A stretch of DNA of 64,000 bases from Halobacteriales archaeon QH_8_64_26 (GCA_003021725.1 PXRA01000045.1:21704-85703), one strand, 5' to 3'; counted from the first letter of the stretch, positions 42,538 through 52,034 are shown. The notes: generated by a model not told the origin, from the sequence alone. Translations and numbers: made by a program.

Positions 42538-43269
42538 TCAATCGAGTTCCCGGTACAGAGGGGTCGCCGAGGCCGGACACACCTCGGCGAACTCCCGCGT
42601 CTCACCGATTGCCGCCGGTACTTCTTCGCGAGCGATCCGCTCGAACCCGAGGGCTCGAAAGAACCCCTCCTCGTCGGTCGTCAGCAGATAGCAGTTCTCG
42701 ATACCGTGCTCCGCTGCGTGCTCGAGTAGCGCTTCGACCATCGTCGTTCCACGTCCCTCTCCCCTTGCCTCGGGTTCGATCACCACCGAACGGACGAGCG
42801 CATCCGAGCCCTGAACTTCGAGCCCACAGACCCCGACCGGCCGCCCGTCGACGCGTCCGACGAGGAGGTAGAGGTCCTCTCGGTCGATATCGACCGGTAG
42901 CCCGCTCTCGCGGAGGCAGTCTTTCGCGTACTCGACGTCCGACCCGTTCGCTGCCCTCAGTTCCATCGACCGTTCCCCTGGGTGGTCGAAGCGTCCTCCG
43001 GTCGACCGATCGTCCCCTCGATCGTCGAGTTCGTCGAACAGCGCCCGTATTCGATTCTCGATTTCATCGCGGATCTCCCGTACCGCACCGAGTTCCTTGC
43101 CCGCGGAATCGTCGAGCGCCCAGTCCCTGATTTCAGTGCTCGATTCGACCTCGCTCACGTTGGGGCTCGAACAGCCCATCGTCGCGACGACGGCACGGGA
43201 TTCGAGTTCCTCGGTCGTGACCTCTCGTGGCGTCCGGTCTCCCAAGCCGAACCCGTCCTCGCACGTCAC
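42538..43269 (-). CDS. Downstream ORF: C-terminal half of ArsC-like domain plus GNAT acetyltransferase
   Basis: 243 residues if translated from GTG 43269. An excellent Shine-Dalgarno sequence (AGGAGGT) ends eight bases before this GTG and overlaps the stop codon of the upstream half, so coupled re-initiation is possible. The N-terminal 80 residues lack the phosphatase P-loop but keep the RDWALDD catalytic-Asp segment. Residues 102-243 are a complete GNAT domain resembling arsenic-resistance N-acetyltransferases (ArsN2-like), which acetylate organoarsenicals. The substrate is inferred from the fusion. Confidence 0.5.
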   Translation of the reverse strand: MTCEDGFGLGDRTPREVTTEELESRAVVATMGCSSPNVSEVESSTEIRDWALDDSAGKELGAVREIRDEIENRIRALFDELDDRGDDRSTGGRFDHPGERSMELRAANGSDVEYAKDCLRESGLPVDIDREDLYLLVGRVDGRPVGVCGLEVQGSDALVRSVVIEPEARGEGRGTTMVEALLEHAAEHGIENCYLLTTDEEGFFRALGFERIAREEVPAAIGETREFAEVCPASATPLYRELD

Positions 43270-43439
43270 TCTATGACCTCCTAATGAACGCTCTCGGCGG
43301 GGTGCGTACCACCAGTGAGGATTTCGACGTTCGCCGCCCGACGGTCGCGTTCGAGCTCGGCGAAGGCACTCGCCATCTGACTGCGACTAGTGTCCCGCAC
43401 GCAGACGAATCCCAGGTGGATCGAATCGCGATCGTCCAT
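42538..43439 (-). pseudogene. ArsC-like low-molecular-weight phosphatase fused to GNAT (ArsN-like), split by stop and frameshift
   Basis: Reading from ATG 43439, FVCVRDTSRSQMASAFAEL carries the C-x5-R-S P-loop of the LMW phosphatase/arsenate reductase family and continues to GGTHPAESVH, then meets TAG. The domain resumes in another frame as EDGFGLGDRTPREVTTEELES and RDWALDD. Without a stop it then runs into a GNAT domain (MELRAANGSDVEYAKDCL, IEPEARGEGRGTTMVEALL, GFFRALGFERI). The total is 902 bases, one short of a multiple of three. The second ORF starts with GTG at 43269, preceded by AGGAGGT, so it might still be translated. The GNAT part alone could start at ATG 42966. Confidence 0.75.
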
Positions 43440-43579
43440 GCTTGGGGGGGCGAGGTCGGCTACGACTAAAAGCCGTACTCGACACTGTTCGATACGTCTC
43501 TGTACGTCCCGACACGTCTCGATAGTCCTGCCGAGCGCACCGTATTCGAGGGTCTTCTTCGCCGGGTCGCGAACGGTCC

Positions 43580-45168
43580 TCAGAGGTAACCGAGATCCCG
43601 CAGCATCTCGGTCGTCTCGGCGTCCGGTCGGCCTTCGATACGGGGCAGGTCCTCGACGCGAGTATGTACCGCCGCGGCGCGCTCGTGGTGTTCGCTCGGG
43701 GCCTCGGACGGGGGGAGGGGCCTTCGTTCGCAGGGATCGGCGGGCGGTCGATACAGGACGTTCAACCCGTCGAAGACTTCCGGACCGAAGTCGGCGGTGT
43801 GGATTCCCAGGTGGCGCATGAGGTCGTAGCGCTCGCCTCGGTCCTCGGGGACCCACCCATCGAAGTGCTCGACCAGCTTGTGCTCCCGATCGCGGACGAC
43901 GACAGTGTGACCGAAGGGTGTAAGCGAGTCGGCCACCGCCAGCCGGCCGTCCTCGGGATCGTCGAGGTGGTCCCCGACGGACTCCGTGCCGGCAACCTCA
44001 TCGGATCGAGGCCCGCGGTCTCGGCGATCAGTTCGTGCACCCACGACAGCGAGAACGGTGCGTCGATCCGATCGCCATCACCATCCTTCTCCCCGCTTTC
44101 CTCGCCGGGATCGTCGGGTGTGCGGACCAGCAAGGGGACCTGAAGCAACTCGTCGTAGGGATAGTGGTTCCGGTGGCCATTGACGCCGCGCTCGCCCATT
44201 GCTTCCCCGTGGTCGCTCGTGACGATCAGGACGGTATTCTCCCACACACCGGCCGATCGAAGCGTATCGACGACGCGTCTGACCTGTGTGTCGACGTGGC
44301 GTAGGGCCTCGTCGTGCAAGCGACTGTATCGCCGCGGCTGTCCATCCGATGCGCGCACGGTATCGGCCAGCACGTACCGGCCGAGAGCGTACGCTCTCTT
44401 CCCGGCGGTTCCGTCACGGGTCACGGTCCCCGGGTGAAGCGGGGCGTGAAGGTCCATCAGATGCGTCCAGGCGAAAAAGGGCTGCCGGTCGGCAGCGTCG
44501 GCGAGTGCGTTCGTGAACCGGTCGAGGACGCGTTCGCTACGGACCGTCGGCCACTCTTCGGGAGCGTCCCGGAGCATCGAGACTCCACGGAGGTAGAACA
44601 GTGCTGCATACGGGTTCAGGGGACCGGATCGGCCCCGCAGCCGGGCCAGCAGTTCGTTGTCGGAATACCGTTCGCCGACCGCGCTCACGAGTCCATCGAG
44701 CGCGCTGCCCTCCTCACCAGCACCGTCGGGACCGCTGTCCTCGGCGCTGGCATCGTCGTTCGTGTCGGTACCCTCCGGCCGACCGTGACCGCGGTGCTCC
44801 CGGATCAGGTTGGCGAACCGATCGAACCCGCGATCGAAGTTCCGTTCGACCGACAGCTGTGGGTTCGTGATCGTTGCGACCGTGTGGTATCCGTTCGCCC
44901 CGAGCCGCGATGCAATCGTCGGGGCGCCACGGGGGATCGATTTGTATCGGGGTTCGTCCCGGTAAGCGACGTCCGGCGCGTGAGAGCCCGCCAGAATTCC
45001 GGGGAACGACTCCGACGTCCACGTTCCAGGCGCGTACGCCCGATCGAACAGGTATGACTCCTCGGCCAACCGATCCAGGACCGGCGTCGTGTTACGGTAG
45101 TAGCCGTTGAACCCACAGCGGTCGTATCGGAGACAGTCGACGGTTAGCAAGACGACGTTCGTATCCAT
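43580..45168 (-). pseudogene. Sulfatase-family (alkaline phosphatase superfamily) gene with one frameshift
   Basis: From ATG 45168 the protein reads NVVLLTVDCLRYDRCGFNG (metal Asp), YAPGTWTSESFPGILAGSHAP at the nucleophile position, HLMDLHAPLHPG and VTSDHGEAMGERG, then SWVHELIAETAGLDP. At about 44006 the frame must shift by one base to continue as DEVAGTESVGDHLDD and end in AETTEMLRDLGYL. The total is 1589 bases, one short of a multiple of three, so a lost base (GATCC-GATGAG) is likely. The nucleophile position is Thr/Ser, not the Cys of classic sulfatases, so it may be a phosphodiesterase or transferase. The C-terminal tail matches the phosphodiesterases at 678 and 17916. Confidence 0.82.
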
Positions 45169-45359
45169 CAGTGACCGGAAAACGATCGTCTTTCCCTTAT
45201 AAAAGCGTCCTGCTTCGGCGATCGGGCGGTCATACGGTTCGGATCGCGACCGACGATTCGGTGGTTCGGACCGTCGATACCGGCTGTCACCGCCAGGACT
45301 CTCGGCGTCGGCGACCGCTGTCACGGCTCTTTAGCCCGGTCGCGACATACGAGAGGCCG

Positions 45360-46001
45360 ATGGACGTACTCGTCGCTGGCGCTCACGGACGGGTCGGCAT
45401 CCAACTCACGGAACTGCTGGCCGAGAGCGAGCACGGCACCTATGGCATGGTTCGCTCGCGCGATCAGATCGAGGACATAGAGTCCTTTGGCGCGACGGCG
45501 GTACTCGGGGATCTCACCGACGAGGAAGACGTCGAACGCGCGGTCGAACATCGCGACGCGATACTCTTCGCCGCCGGCTCGGGCGGGGAGAACGTCACCG
45601 GCGTCGATCGGGACGGCGCGATCTCGATGATCGACGCCGCCGAGGACGCCGGGGTCTCCCGGTTCGTCATGCTCAGTGCCATGAACGCCGATGCACCCGA
45701 AGACAGCCCCGACGCACTCCGCGAGTACCTCGAAGCGAAGGCTGCCGCCGACGCCCACCTCCGGGAGAGCTCGCTCACCTACACGATCGTCCGCCCGGGC
45801 GCGCTGACCGACGACGCTCCGACCGGCGAGATCCGCGTCGGGGACGATCTCGACCGCGGGGAGATCACCCGTGCCGACAGTGCCCAGGTACTCGCCGCGG
45901 CACTGGAGATCGAGGCGACCCACGGCGAGACCTTCGAGGTGCTCGGAGGCGAGGAACCGATCGAGAACGCGCTCGAATCGCTTTCCTCGCCCGGACGGTA
46001 A
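45360..46001 (+). CDS. NAD(P)-binding protein (NmrA/atypical SDR family)
   Basis: 213 residues from ATG 45360. Rossmann motif VLVAGAHGRVGIQLTELL, GDLTDEEDVERAV, FVMLSAMNAD and TIVRPGALTDD, with a D-x-x-x-A-like segment near the end (RADSAQVLAAALE). These are the marks of the atypical SDR/NAD(P)H-binding YwnB/NmrA-like family, including putative NADH-flavin reductases and epimerase-like proteins. No classical YxxxK pair, so activity is uncertain. Confidence 0.82.
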   Translation: MDVLVAGAHGRVGIQLTELLAESEHGTYGMVRSRDQIEDIESFGATAVLGDLTDEEDVERAVEHRDAILFAAGSGGENVTGVDRDGAISMIDAAEDAGVSRFVMLSAMNADAPEDSPDALREYLEAKAAADAHLRESSLTYTIVRPGALTDDAPTGEIRVGDDLDRGEITRADSAQVLAAALEIEATHGETFEVLGGEEPIENALESLSSPGR

Positions 46002-46096
46002 CCACACCGGTTCGGCGACCGGCTCGACGAGTCCGTATCCGCTGGCGTATTTCTCTCTTTTCTACCGATTGCCGACGCCGCGCGGGGCTCTCCCGA

Positions 46097-47319
46097 TCAG
46101 TCGTCGTCCGCGCCCGTCGGTCGCGACCGCGGCTCGATCGTCGGGTCCTCGCCGAGCAAGGTCCCGATCACGAGCGCGCCCGCACCGACGACCAGCAGCG
46201 CGCAGACGAGGTACTCGACGGTGAAGCCGATCTCCGCGACGAGCGGCAAGGCGACGAGCGGCCCGAGCGTCGAGCCGAGATCGCCGAAGGTGTTGTACAC
46301 CCCGCCTAACTTACCGACGTCACCACCAGGGGAGATGTCGCCGAGGTAGGCGAGTAGCGGCGGGTTCGTCCCACCCACCCCGACGCCGATCAGCGCCACC
46401 CCACCTAATGCGCCCACGAGCGTCGGCACGAGCGCGAGTACGCCGAACCCGACGCCCGTCCGACCAGTACTGTGGTGAGACTCGTACAGACCACGGCCAG
46501 TGCCATCACGACGCCGCTCACCCCCGTCTCCGATAGCGCGCCGATAGCGATCTCCTTCCGGGCGGCGTACAGCACGATCGTCGAGAGGAGGACCCCGACG
46601 AAGAGGAATCGCACGAGGAAGTTCACCGCGCCGACGCTCGCGATCCGGGGATCACGACGGACGACCGACGGCAGCTCCCGTAACGTGGCGGTCCGATCGA
46701 TATCGGGCTCTAAATCCGGCAGGACTAGCGCTGCGACGCCCGCGGCGAACAGGCCAGCAAAGCCTGCAGCCACGAAGGCGAGGGTAAAGCCATACGTGTC
46801 GGCGAGCAAACCCCCTAAGACGAGGCCGCCGGGGAACCCGAGGCTCTGACCGCCCCGCATGTACCCGACCCACCGCCCGCGGTTCTCGGGGGTGGTGACG
46901 TGGGTGATCGTCGCAAACGCCCCCACGAAGACGAGCGCCGAGCCGACCCCCCACAGCACCCGAGCGAGCAGGAAGACGCTCGCGCTACTCGCGTCGACGC
47001 TTGCGGCGTGTAAGCCCATTACGTACCCGAAGGGCGCGAGCCCCTGGATGAGGAAGCCGGCGATCATCGGTCGGTGCGTCCCGACTTCATCGAGTACGCT
47101 GCCCGCGGGCGTGTTGCAGATCAGCCTCGTAAAGCGATTCATCGAGAGGATGACCCCGACCAGAAACGGCGAGATCCCCAGGACGGGTCCGAGCCGCGGT
47201 AGGGTAGGAAAGGCGACCCCGCCGCCCAACCCGCCGAAGAAAACGCCCAGAACGAGGCTCGCGGCGACGTACTGGACGCTCGGGTCGCCCCGACGCTTGC
47301 CTACGCCGGCGAGTCTCAC
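46097..47319 (-). pseudogene. MFS transporter with one frameshift, coupled to TetR gene
   Basis: From GTG 47319 the N-terminal 290 residues form nine or so MFS helices (GVFFGGLGGGVAFPTLPRLG, ISPFLVGVILSMNRFTRL, GRWVGYMRGGQSLGFPGG). At about 46455, after TTVLVGRA, a one-base shift is needed to join VGFGVLALVPTLVGALGG and the last helices. The gene length is 1223 bases, one short of a multiple of three. The GTG overlaps the TetR stop by GTGA, so the pair forms an operon of regulator and efflux pump. Intact, it would export a drug or toxic metabolite. Confidence 0.8.
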
Positions 47320-47930
47320 TCGCCCTCCGGCCGGCGAAGCTCCTCGATGACGGCGCTTTCGAGCACGTCTCTGACGTCGGCGGCCACGTCCCGGTCCTCG
47401 AGCGTGAGGTCGTATACGCGCCCGCCGAGCATCGTCGCGAGCACGAGCCGTGCGGTCTCCCGGGACTCATGGTTCTCGAAGACGCCTCCCTCGATGCCCT
47501 CCTCCAGTACGTCGACGAGCAGGTCCTCGATGAGCGTGTGGTTCTCGGTGAGCTGTTCGCGGAAGGGCGCGCGATGGGGGGCCTGCGCACGGATCTCCAG
47601 CAGGGCGGTGTGGAGTTCCCGGTCGGCGTCGGCGTCGATGTCGAACAGCAGAACATCGAGGATCGCATCGAGGCGTGCCTCGGGGCCCGGCTCGTCCTCG
47701 AAGCGAAGCCGATCGGCGAAGCGATCGAGTAGGTACTCCAGGAAGGCCGCGAGCAGCTCGTCTTTCGTGTCGTAATGATAGTGGATCGCAGCTTTGGACT
47801 TCTCGAACTCCTCGGCGATCGCCTGCATCGTTAGATCGGCATAGCCGTGTTCGCATAGCGCCCGGTAGGTCGCGTCCATGATCGCCGCGCGCGTGTCGCT
47901 CGCCCGCTCGGTGCGCTCGGCCCCGCTCAT
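47316..47930 (-). CDS. TetR/AcrR family transcriptional regulator
   Basis: 204 residues from ATG 47930. N-terminal helix-turn-helix TRAAIMDATYRALCEHGYADLTMQAIAEEFEKSKAAIHYHYDTKDELLAAFLEYLL is the canonical TetR DNA-binding domain (quoted in parts: TMQAIAEEFEKSKAAIHYHY is the HTH), with a helical ligand-binding C-terminal domain. It overlaps the MFS gene downstream and probably represses its own operon through the inverted repeat immediately upstream of its start. Confidence 0.9.
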   Translation of the reverse strand: MSGAERTERASDTRAAIMDATYRALCEHGYADLTMQAIAEEFEKSKAAIHYHYDTKDELLAAFLEYLLDRFADRLRFEDEPGPEARLDAILDVLLFDIDADADRELHTALLEIRAQAPHRAPFREQLTENHTLIEDLLVDVLEEGIEGGVFENHESRETARLVLATMLGGRVYDLTLEDRDVAADVRDVLESAVIEELRRPEGE

Positions 47931-47931
47931 A

Positions 47932-47947
47932 CTAACCGATTGGTCAG
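47932..47947. promoter_or_regulatory. Putative TetR operator (imperfect inverted repeat)
   Basis: CTAACCGATTGGTCAG matches its own reverse complement at 12 of 16 positions and starts two bases upstream of the tetR ATG. Sequences of this type (ACTAACCGATTGGTnAG) are common in front of archaeal TetR-MFS pairs, so autoregulation is likely. Confidence 0.55.
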
Positions 47948-48261
47948 GAGGCGGATAGCCGTTTCGACTGGACGGTAGCAGCCCGGTTGGACACCGCGGC
48001 CGAAGGGAAGCGTCACGCCGATCGGCAGTGAAAGTGAACGCGATTCGGACTACAGTTCCGTTATTGCCGTTTTCGTGGGTTTCGAAGAGCGCCGGTTTCA
48101 CTTCCGACCTCCTGTAAACGCCCTCTTATGCCCGTAGCGCCCCTCCGCCGAGACAGGGCGTGAGGATAACACTAACGCGAACGCCCCGCCGCGAACGCTG
48201 GACGCCGAGGATCGATTCCCGATCACCGACCGATCACCGCCGACACCGAAATCTCACACCC
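47948..48261. other. 314-bp divergent region between tetR and SWIM gene, no gene seen
   Basis: Contains the upstream region of the tetR operon and of the SWIM protein. Short ORFs here are Arg/Pro-rich. No clear TATA box next to the SWIM start; ccgaaatctcac about 15 bases upstream is weak. Confidence 0.35.
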
Positions 48262-48663
48262 ATGAGCGTTGCACACCCTCTCGCCACCGACGCAACCGAT
48301 GCGACCGATACGACCGACGCCGAGGACACTCCCGCTCTCGACGACCGCGACCGCCGGGCACTGCTCGAAGCCATGGCCGTCGACCCCATCGCACCCGGAA
48401 TGTACTCCGTCCGGAAAGAGGACGGCACCGAGTACATCGTCGATGTCGACGGTAACGCGTGTACCTGTCCGGACTTCCAGTACCGCGAGGTGGAGTGCAA
48501 ACACCTCCGGCGCGCCCGTCTCGAAGCCGGGGATGCCGACGTCGATACCGCCACAGCGCAGGTCGAGACCGCGATCGACGCGGCCGACGAACTGATCGAT
48601 GACCTGGCCGCTCGCCGTGCCGATCTCGTTCGTCTCCGGGCGGCGCTCGCGCGCTTCGACTAG
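48262..48663 (+). CDS. SWIM zinc-finger protein
   Basis: 133 residues from ATG 48262; the longer ORF from 48160 adds Arg-rich residues. A SWIM finger with the CxCx(n)CxH pattern is visible (ACTCPDFQYREVECKHLRRA, about 77-96). The C-terminal third is a Glu/Asp/Ala-rich helix, possibly a coiled coil. SWIM fingers bind DNA or proteins; small haloarchaeal versions are common and mostly uncharacterised. Confidence 0.82.
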   Translation: MSVAHPLATDATDATDTTDAEDTPALDDRDRRALLEAMAVDPIAPGMYSVRKEDGTEYIVDVDGNACTCPDFQYREVECKHLRRARLEAGDADVDTATAQVETAIDAADELIDDLAARRADLVRLRAALARFD

Positions 48664-48878
48664 TAACTTTACCCCCGCAGCCTCTCGTCTCCTCGTGGCT
48701 CGTCCGCCGACCTCTCCGTTCCTCCCTATCCCTCCGACGCGTCCCGTTCACCCGGTAGCCGACGCCTTCTCCGAAGTACGACGCTCCTACCGAGGCCAGC
48801 AGCCGGTATACTTTTCATCCAGAAATAATACTAAATTAACACTACGGAAACGCTCAGTTTCCGGCACGGGCAAGCGTC

Positions 48879-50732
48879 ATGAACGACAGGTCGATCGGAT
48901 CGAGGCGGCGTTCGTTGCTCGCGCTCGCCCTCGGGTACATGGCGCTCGCGGGCGCCACGCTGAGTGCTCACACCGCGCCGGCGAGTGGCTTCGAGCTCTC
49001 GATCTACGAGGGAACGCCGCTTTTGGTCTGGGTGCTGCTCGGCGTGGCGCTGACGCTCTCTTTGCTCGTTTCCTTTCAGCTCTCGGGGTCTCGGTTGGGG
49101 ACGGCGGGGGTAGCCCTCGGGGGCGGATCGGTAGGACTGGTAACGGCACTCCCTCTCGTCCGGGGCTATCGGTTCTACGGGGCGGGCGATGGGCTGACCC
49201 ACGTCGGGTGGGCGGCCGACGTCGCGAGCGGGACGCTCGATCCCTTCGGGCTGTTTTACCCGGCCCTCCATACGCTCACGGTCTTTTTCGCCGAGCTGTT
49301 GGGGATCGGAGTAATGCGGGCGATGTTGCTCGTCGTGCTCGCGATTACGGTGTCCTTTCTGGCCTTCGTCCCGCTCTGTGTCGGGGCGATCACCGGTCGT
49401 ATCGAGGCGGCTTACGTCGGGGCCTTCGTCGCCTTTTGTCTGCTGCCGATCAACCACGTCGCGACCCACTACATGGAGCCCCACCCGGTGACCCAGGCGG
49501 TGTTGCTCTCGCCGCTCGTGCTTTACTTGCTCGTTCAGTACGTCCTCTGTGAGTCCTCCTTGCTCGAAGCGCCGCTCACGAGAACCGGCATCGTACTCGC
49601 GCTCGGGACCCTCTCGCTCGTCCTCTATCACCCCCAGCAGGCGGCGAACACGCTCATCCTCTTCGTGACGATCGTGACGATGCAAGCGGGCTGTCGAGTG
49701 CTTCGGCGCGGCGGGGAGATCCGTGCCCACCGCCCGCTCTATACACAGACGACCTGGCTCGCGCTCGCGTTTACCGGGTGGGCGGCGGGTCGGGAAACCT
49801 TCGCCGGGGCAATCGAGGGCGTGACGAGCGAGCTCGCGGGCTACCTGCTCGCCGGCAGCGCGGACGCGGCGTCGGTCGTGAGCCAACGGGGAACCTCGTT
49901 GGGCCGGATCGGCGCGAGCACGACCGAGCTGTTCGCGAAACTCCTGACCGTACCCACGGTCTTCGCCGCGCTCACCGCTTTCCTCATGGCGACGAGCCTG
50001 CTCGGCCGATCGGAGACCACCGAGCCCGAAACCACTGCCCTGCTACGATACCTCAGCGTTGGGCTGTTCGTCCTCGTGCCCTACTCGCTGGTCTTTTTTG
50101 TCGGCTCGGTCTCGAAGCTGTTCTTTCGCAATCTCGGCTTCGTTATGGTGCTCGTCTCGATCGTCGGCGCGATCGCGGTTGTTCGTTTCCGACGCCTGCT
50201 CGCCGATCGCCTCCCGCCCGCGGTAGGCTACCCGGCGATGACGCTCTTCCTCGGGGCCGCCCTCGTCCTCTCGATGGTGGTTGTCTTCCCCTCGCCGTAC
50301 GTCTATATGGGCAGCGGACACGTGAGCGACGACCGTCTGAGGGGGTACGAGACCGCTTTCTCCCACCAGGGGCCCGATACCGACATCTACGGCGTGCGCG
50401 GTGGGCCCTGGCGGTATCGCCACGCTACCGCCGGCGTCACGGGCGTCGCGACGAGTCGCTACGAGGATCGGGCGGTCTGGGGGGAGAACCTCTCTCGCGT
50501 CCGCGCGCTCGCCGAGGAGGACCGCTATTTCCTCCTCACCGACCCCGACGTTCGCCTCGAAGCCGGCGTCTACGAGGGGCTGCGCTACTCGAAGGGACAA
50601 TTCGAATCGCTCGCCCGCCAACCGGGGATCCACGTCGTCCAGTACAACGGGGAGGCGACGGTTTACCGTATCGAGGCACGCCCACCCCCGCGAGCCATTG
50701 GCCGGCCCCTGGAGACGGGGGAAGCCCACTAA
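48879..50732 (+). CDS. Large polytopic membrane protein, possible GT-C glycosyltransferase (paralogue B), tail probably frameshifted
   Basis: 617 residues, about twelve transmembrane helices and an outer C-terminal domain. It is homologous end to end to the protein at 15654: GAGDGLTHVGWAADVASG, GLFYPALHTL, HYMEPHPVTQAVLLSPLVLYLL, YHPQQAAN, GHVSDDRLRGYETAF and FDSL/FESLARQPGIH match. The frame closes at 50732 just after ETGEAH. The next frame then encodes a long Ser/Thr/Asn/Gly/Pro-rich stretch with N-x-S/T sites, like the outer tail of paralogue A. A single missing G in the GGGGG run at about 50717-50721 would explain this. GT-C membership is inferred. Confidence 0.68.
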   Translation: MNDRSIGSRRRSLLALALGYMALAGATLSAHTAPASGFELSIYEGTPLLVWVLLGVALTLSLLVSFQLSGSRLGTAGVALGGGSVGLVTALPLVRGYRFYGAGDGLTHVGWAADVASGTLDPFGLFYPALHTLTVFFAELLGIGVMRAMLLVVLAITVSFLAFVPLCVGAITGRIEAAYVGAFVAFCLLPINHVATHYMEPHPVTQAVLLSPLVLYLLVQYVLCESSLLEAPLTRTGIVLALGTLSLVLYHPQQAANTLILFVTIVTMQAGCRVLRRGGEIRAHRPLYTQTTWLALAFTGWAAGRETFAGAIEGVTSELAGYLLAGSADAASVVSQRGTSLGRIGASTTELFAKLLTVPTVFAALTAFLMATSLLGRSETTEPETTALLRYLSVGLFVLVPYSLVFFVGSVSKLFFRNLGFVMVLVSIVGAIAVVRFRRLLADRLPPAVGYPAMTLFLGAALVLSMVVVFPSPYVYMGSGHVSDDRLRGYETAFSHQGPDTDIYGVRGGPWRYRHATAGVTGVATSRYEDRAVWGENLSRVRALAEEDRYFLLTDPDVRLEAGVYEGLRYSKGQFESLARQPGIHVVQYNGEATVYRIEARPPPRAIGRPLETGEAH

Positions 50733-51110
50733 ACGGCTCCCGCACGCCCGCTTCGATTCCCTCCTCCGGGGACCTGGCAGCCCGATCGCCGTCGTCCGAA
50801 CCGGCTCCCGCCGGATCGGCGCGACCCGAAGGAAACGCCTCCGGGGCGGCGAACGGCTCGCGGCCGCCGGCCGTGGGACCGAACACGAGCGCGAGCGGGA
50901 GCCGACGATCGACCTCCGGAGCGAGCCCGATCAGTGACGGTGCGAACGCGACGAATACACCCGAATCGAGCGTCGGAACCACCGCGAACAGCACATCCGG
51001 GACGGATGAGTCCACCGACGGAACCAACGGTACCGACGCGCCCGGTCCACCACCGAGCGTCGGGAATGGAACGAACGTGGCCGCTGGGGCGCGATCGCGC
51101 TTGAGGATCC
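50733..51110 (+). other. Probable displaced C-terminal tail of the polytopic protein
   Basis: No independent gene is supported, but the frame ending at 51184 reads NGSRTPASIPSSGD, then EGNASGAANGSRPP, and NTPESSVGTTANSTSGTDES, a low-complexity sequon-rich composition typical of haloarchaeal surface-protein tails. In frame with the polytopic protein after a one-base correction near 50720, it would add about 120-150 residues. Its end would overlap the 3' end of uvsE on the other strand, so the exact stop is uncertain. Confidence 0.5.
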
Positions 51111-52034
51111 TCAGCGATTCTCGATCTCTCCGCTCCGGTAATAGGCAAGCAGCGCCCGTTCCTTGGCCTTCGCCTCGATCATGACGTCTGCGCCGCTCCC
51201 CCAGGTACGGATCGGCCCGGCGATGTAATCGCTGTGGGCCTGGGGCCGCAGGCTCGGATCGCTCTCGTGGAGACGCCGGGATTCGCTGTAGTGGATAATT
51301 GGACACACGTCCGAGTCCTCCCAGGTCGCAGTCGCGCGGGCCAGTGCCTCTTTCCTGGTGAGCTCACGGTGGCTGAACTGGTGGTGGAGTTCGTCGTAGA
51401 CGACTGGAATCCCGATTTCGGCGTGGACCTCCTCGATGAGTTCCGGCACGCTCCACAGCGAGGCCGTATCGTCGTTCTCGACGGTAAGCCGCGAGCGCAC
51501 GCTCGCCGGGAGCGCCTGAAAGTTCTCGCAGAAACGCCGGGCGGTTGCGTCCTTATCGCCGTAGTGCGCGCCGATATGGATATTGATCGAATTATACGGC
51601 GAGCGATCGAGACCCATCACGTCACAGAGCGTTCCGTGGTTCTCCAGATCCGTCTTCGATCGCTTCACGACGTCCGGTTTCGGGCTTGCGAGTTTCACGA
51701 AGTGGTCGGGATGGAAGGTCACCCGTATCCCGTGTTCGCGGGCGATCGCGCCGGCTTCCGCCAAAGTCTCCCGGACCGCCTCGCCGTTGGGTAACTCCTC
51801 GATAGCATATCGGCTGAACCAGGGCAACAGACCCGACGGAATCCGGAAAAAGTCGACGTCGTTCGCGACGTTCCAGCGAAGCACTCGACGGAGACCCCGG
51901 CAGTTCGAAAGCGCGAGTTCGCCGGCATAGGACAGCCCGCGGTCCTCGAAGGTGGCCTTTTGCATCCCACGATTCATCCGGAGATCCTCCTCGCGTAGCG
52001 TCCGATTCATCGCCGCGTACCCGAGTCGCGTCAT
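51111..52034 (-). CDS. uvsE: UV damage endonuclease UvsE/UVDE
   Basis: 307 residues from ATG 52034 (MTRLGYAAMNRTL); the ORF-track start 41 codons upstream is Asp/Glu/Gly-rich and not family-like. Family motifs include RIPSGLLPWFSRY, VTFHPDHFVKLASP, NIHIGAHYGDKDATARRF, ENDDTASLWSVPELI, VYDELHHQFSHRE and HYSESRRLHESDPSLRPQAHSDYI, which hold the metal-binding His/Asp/Glu residues of this TIM-barrel enzyme. It nicks DNA 5' to cyclobutane dimers and 6-4 photoproducts. It is convergent with the polytopic gene. Confidence 0.9.
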   Translation of the reverse strand: MTRLGYAAMNRTLREEDLRMNRGMQKATFEDRGLSYAGELALSNCRGLRRVLRWNVANDVDFFRIPSGLLPWFSRYAIEELPNGEAVRETLAEAGAIAREHGIRVTFHPDHFVKLASPKPDVVKRSKTDLENHGTLCDVMGLDRSPYNSINIHIGAHYGDKDATARRFCENFQALPASVRSRLTVENDDTASLWSVPELIEEVHAEIGIPVVYDELHHQFSHRELTRKEALARATATWEDSDVCPIIHYSESRRLHESDPSLRPQAHSDYIAGPIRTWGSGADVMIEAKAKERALLAYYRSGEIENR

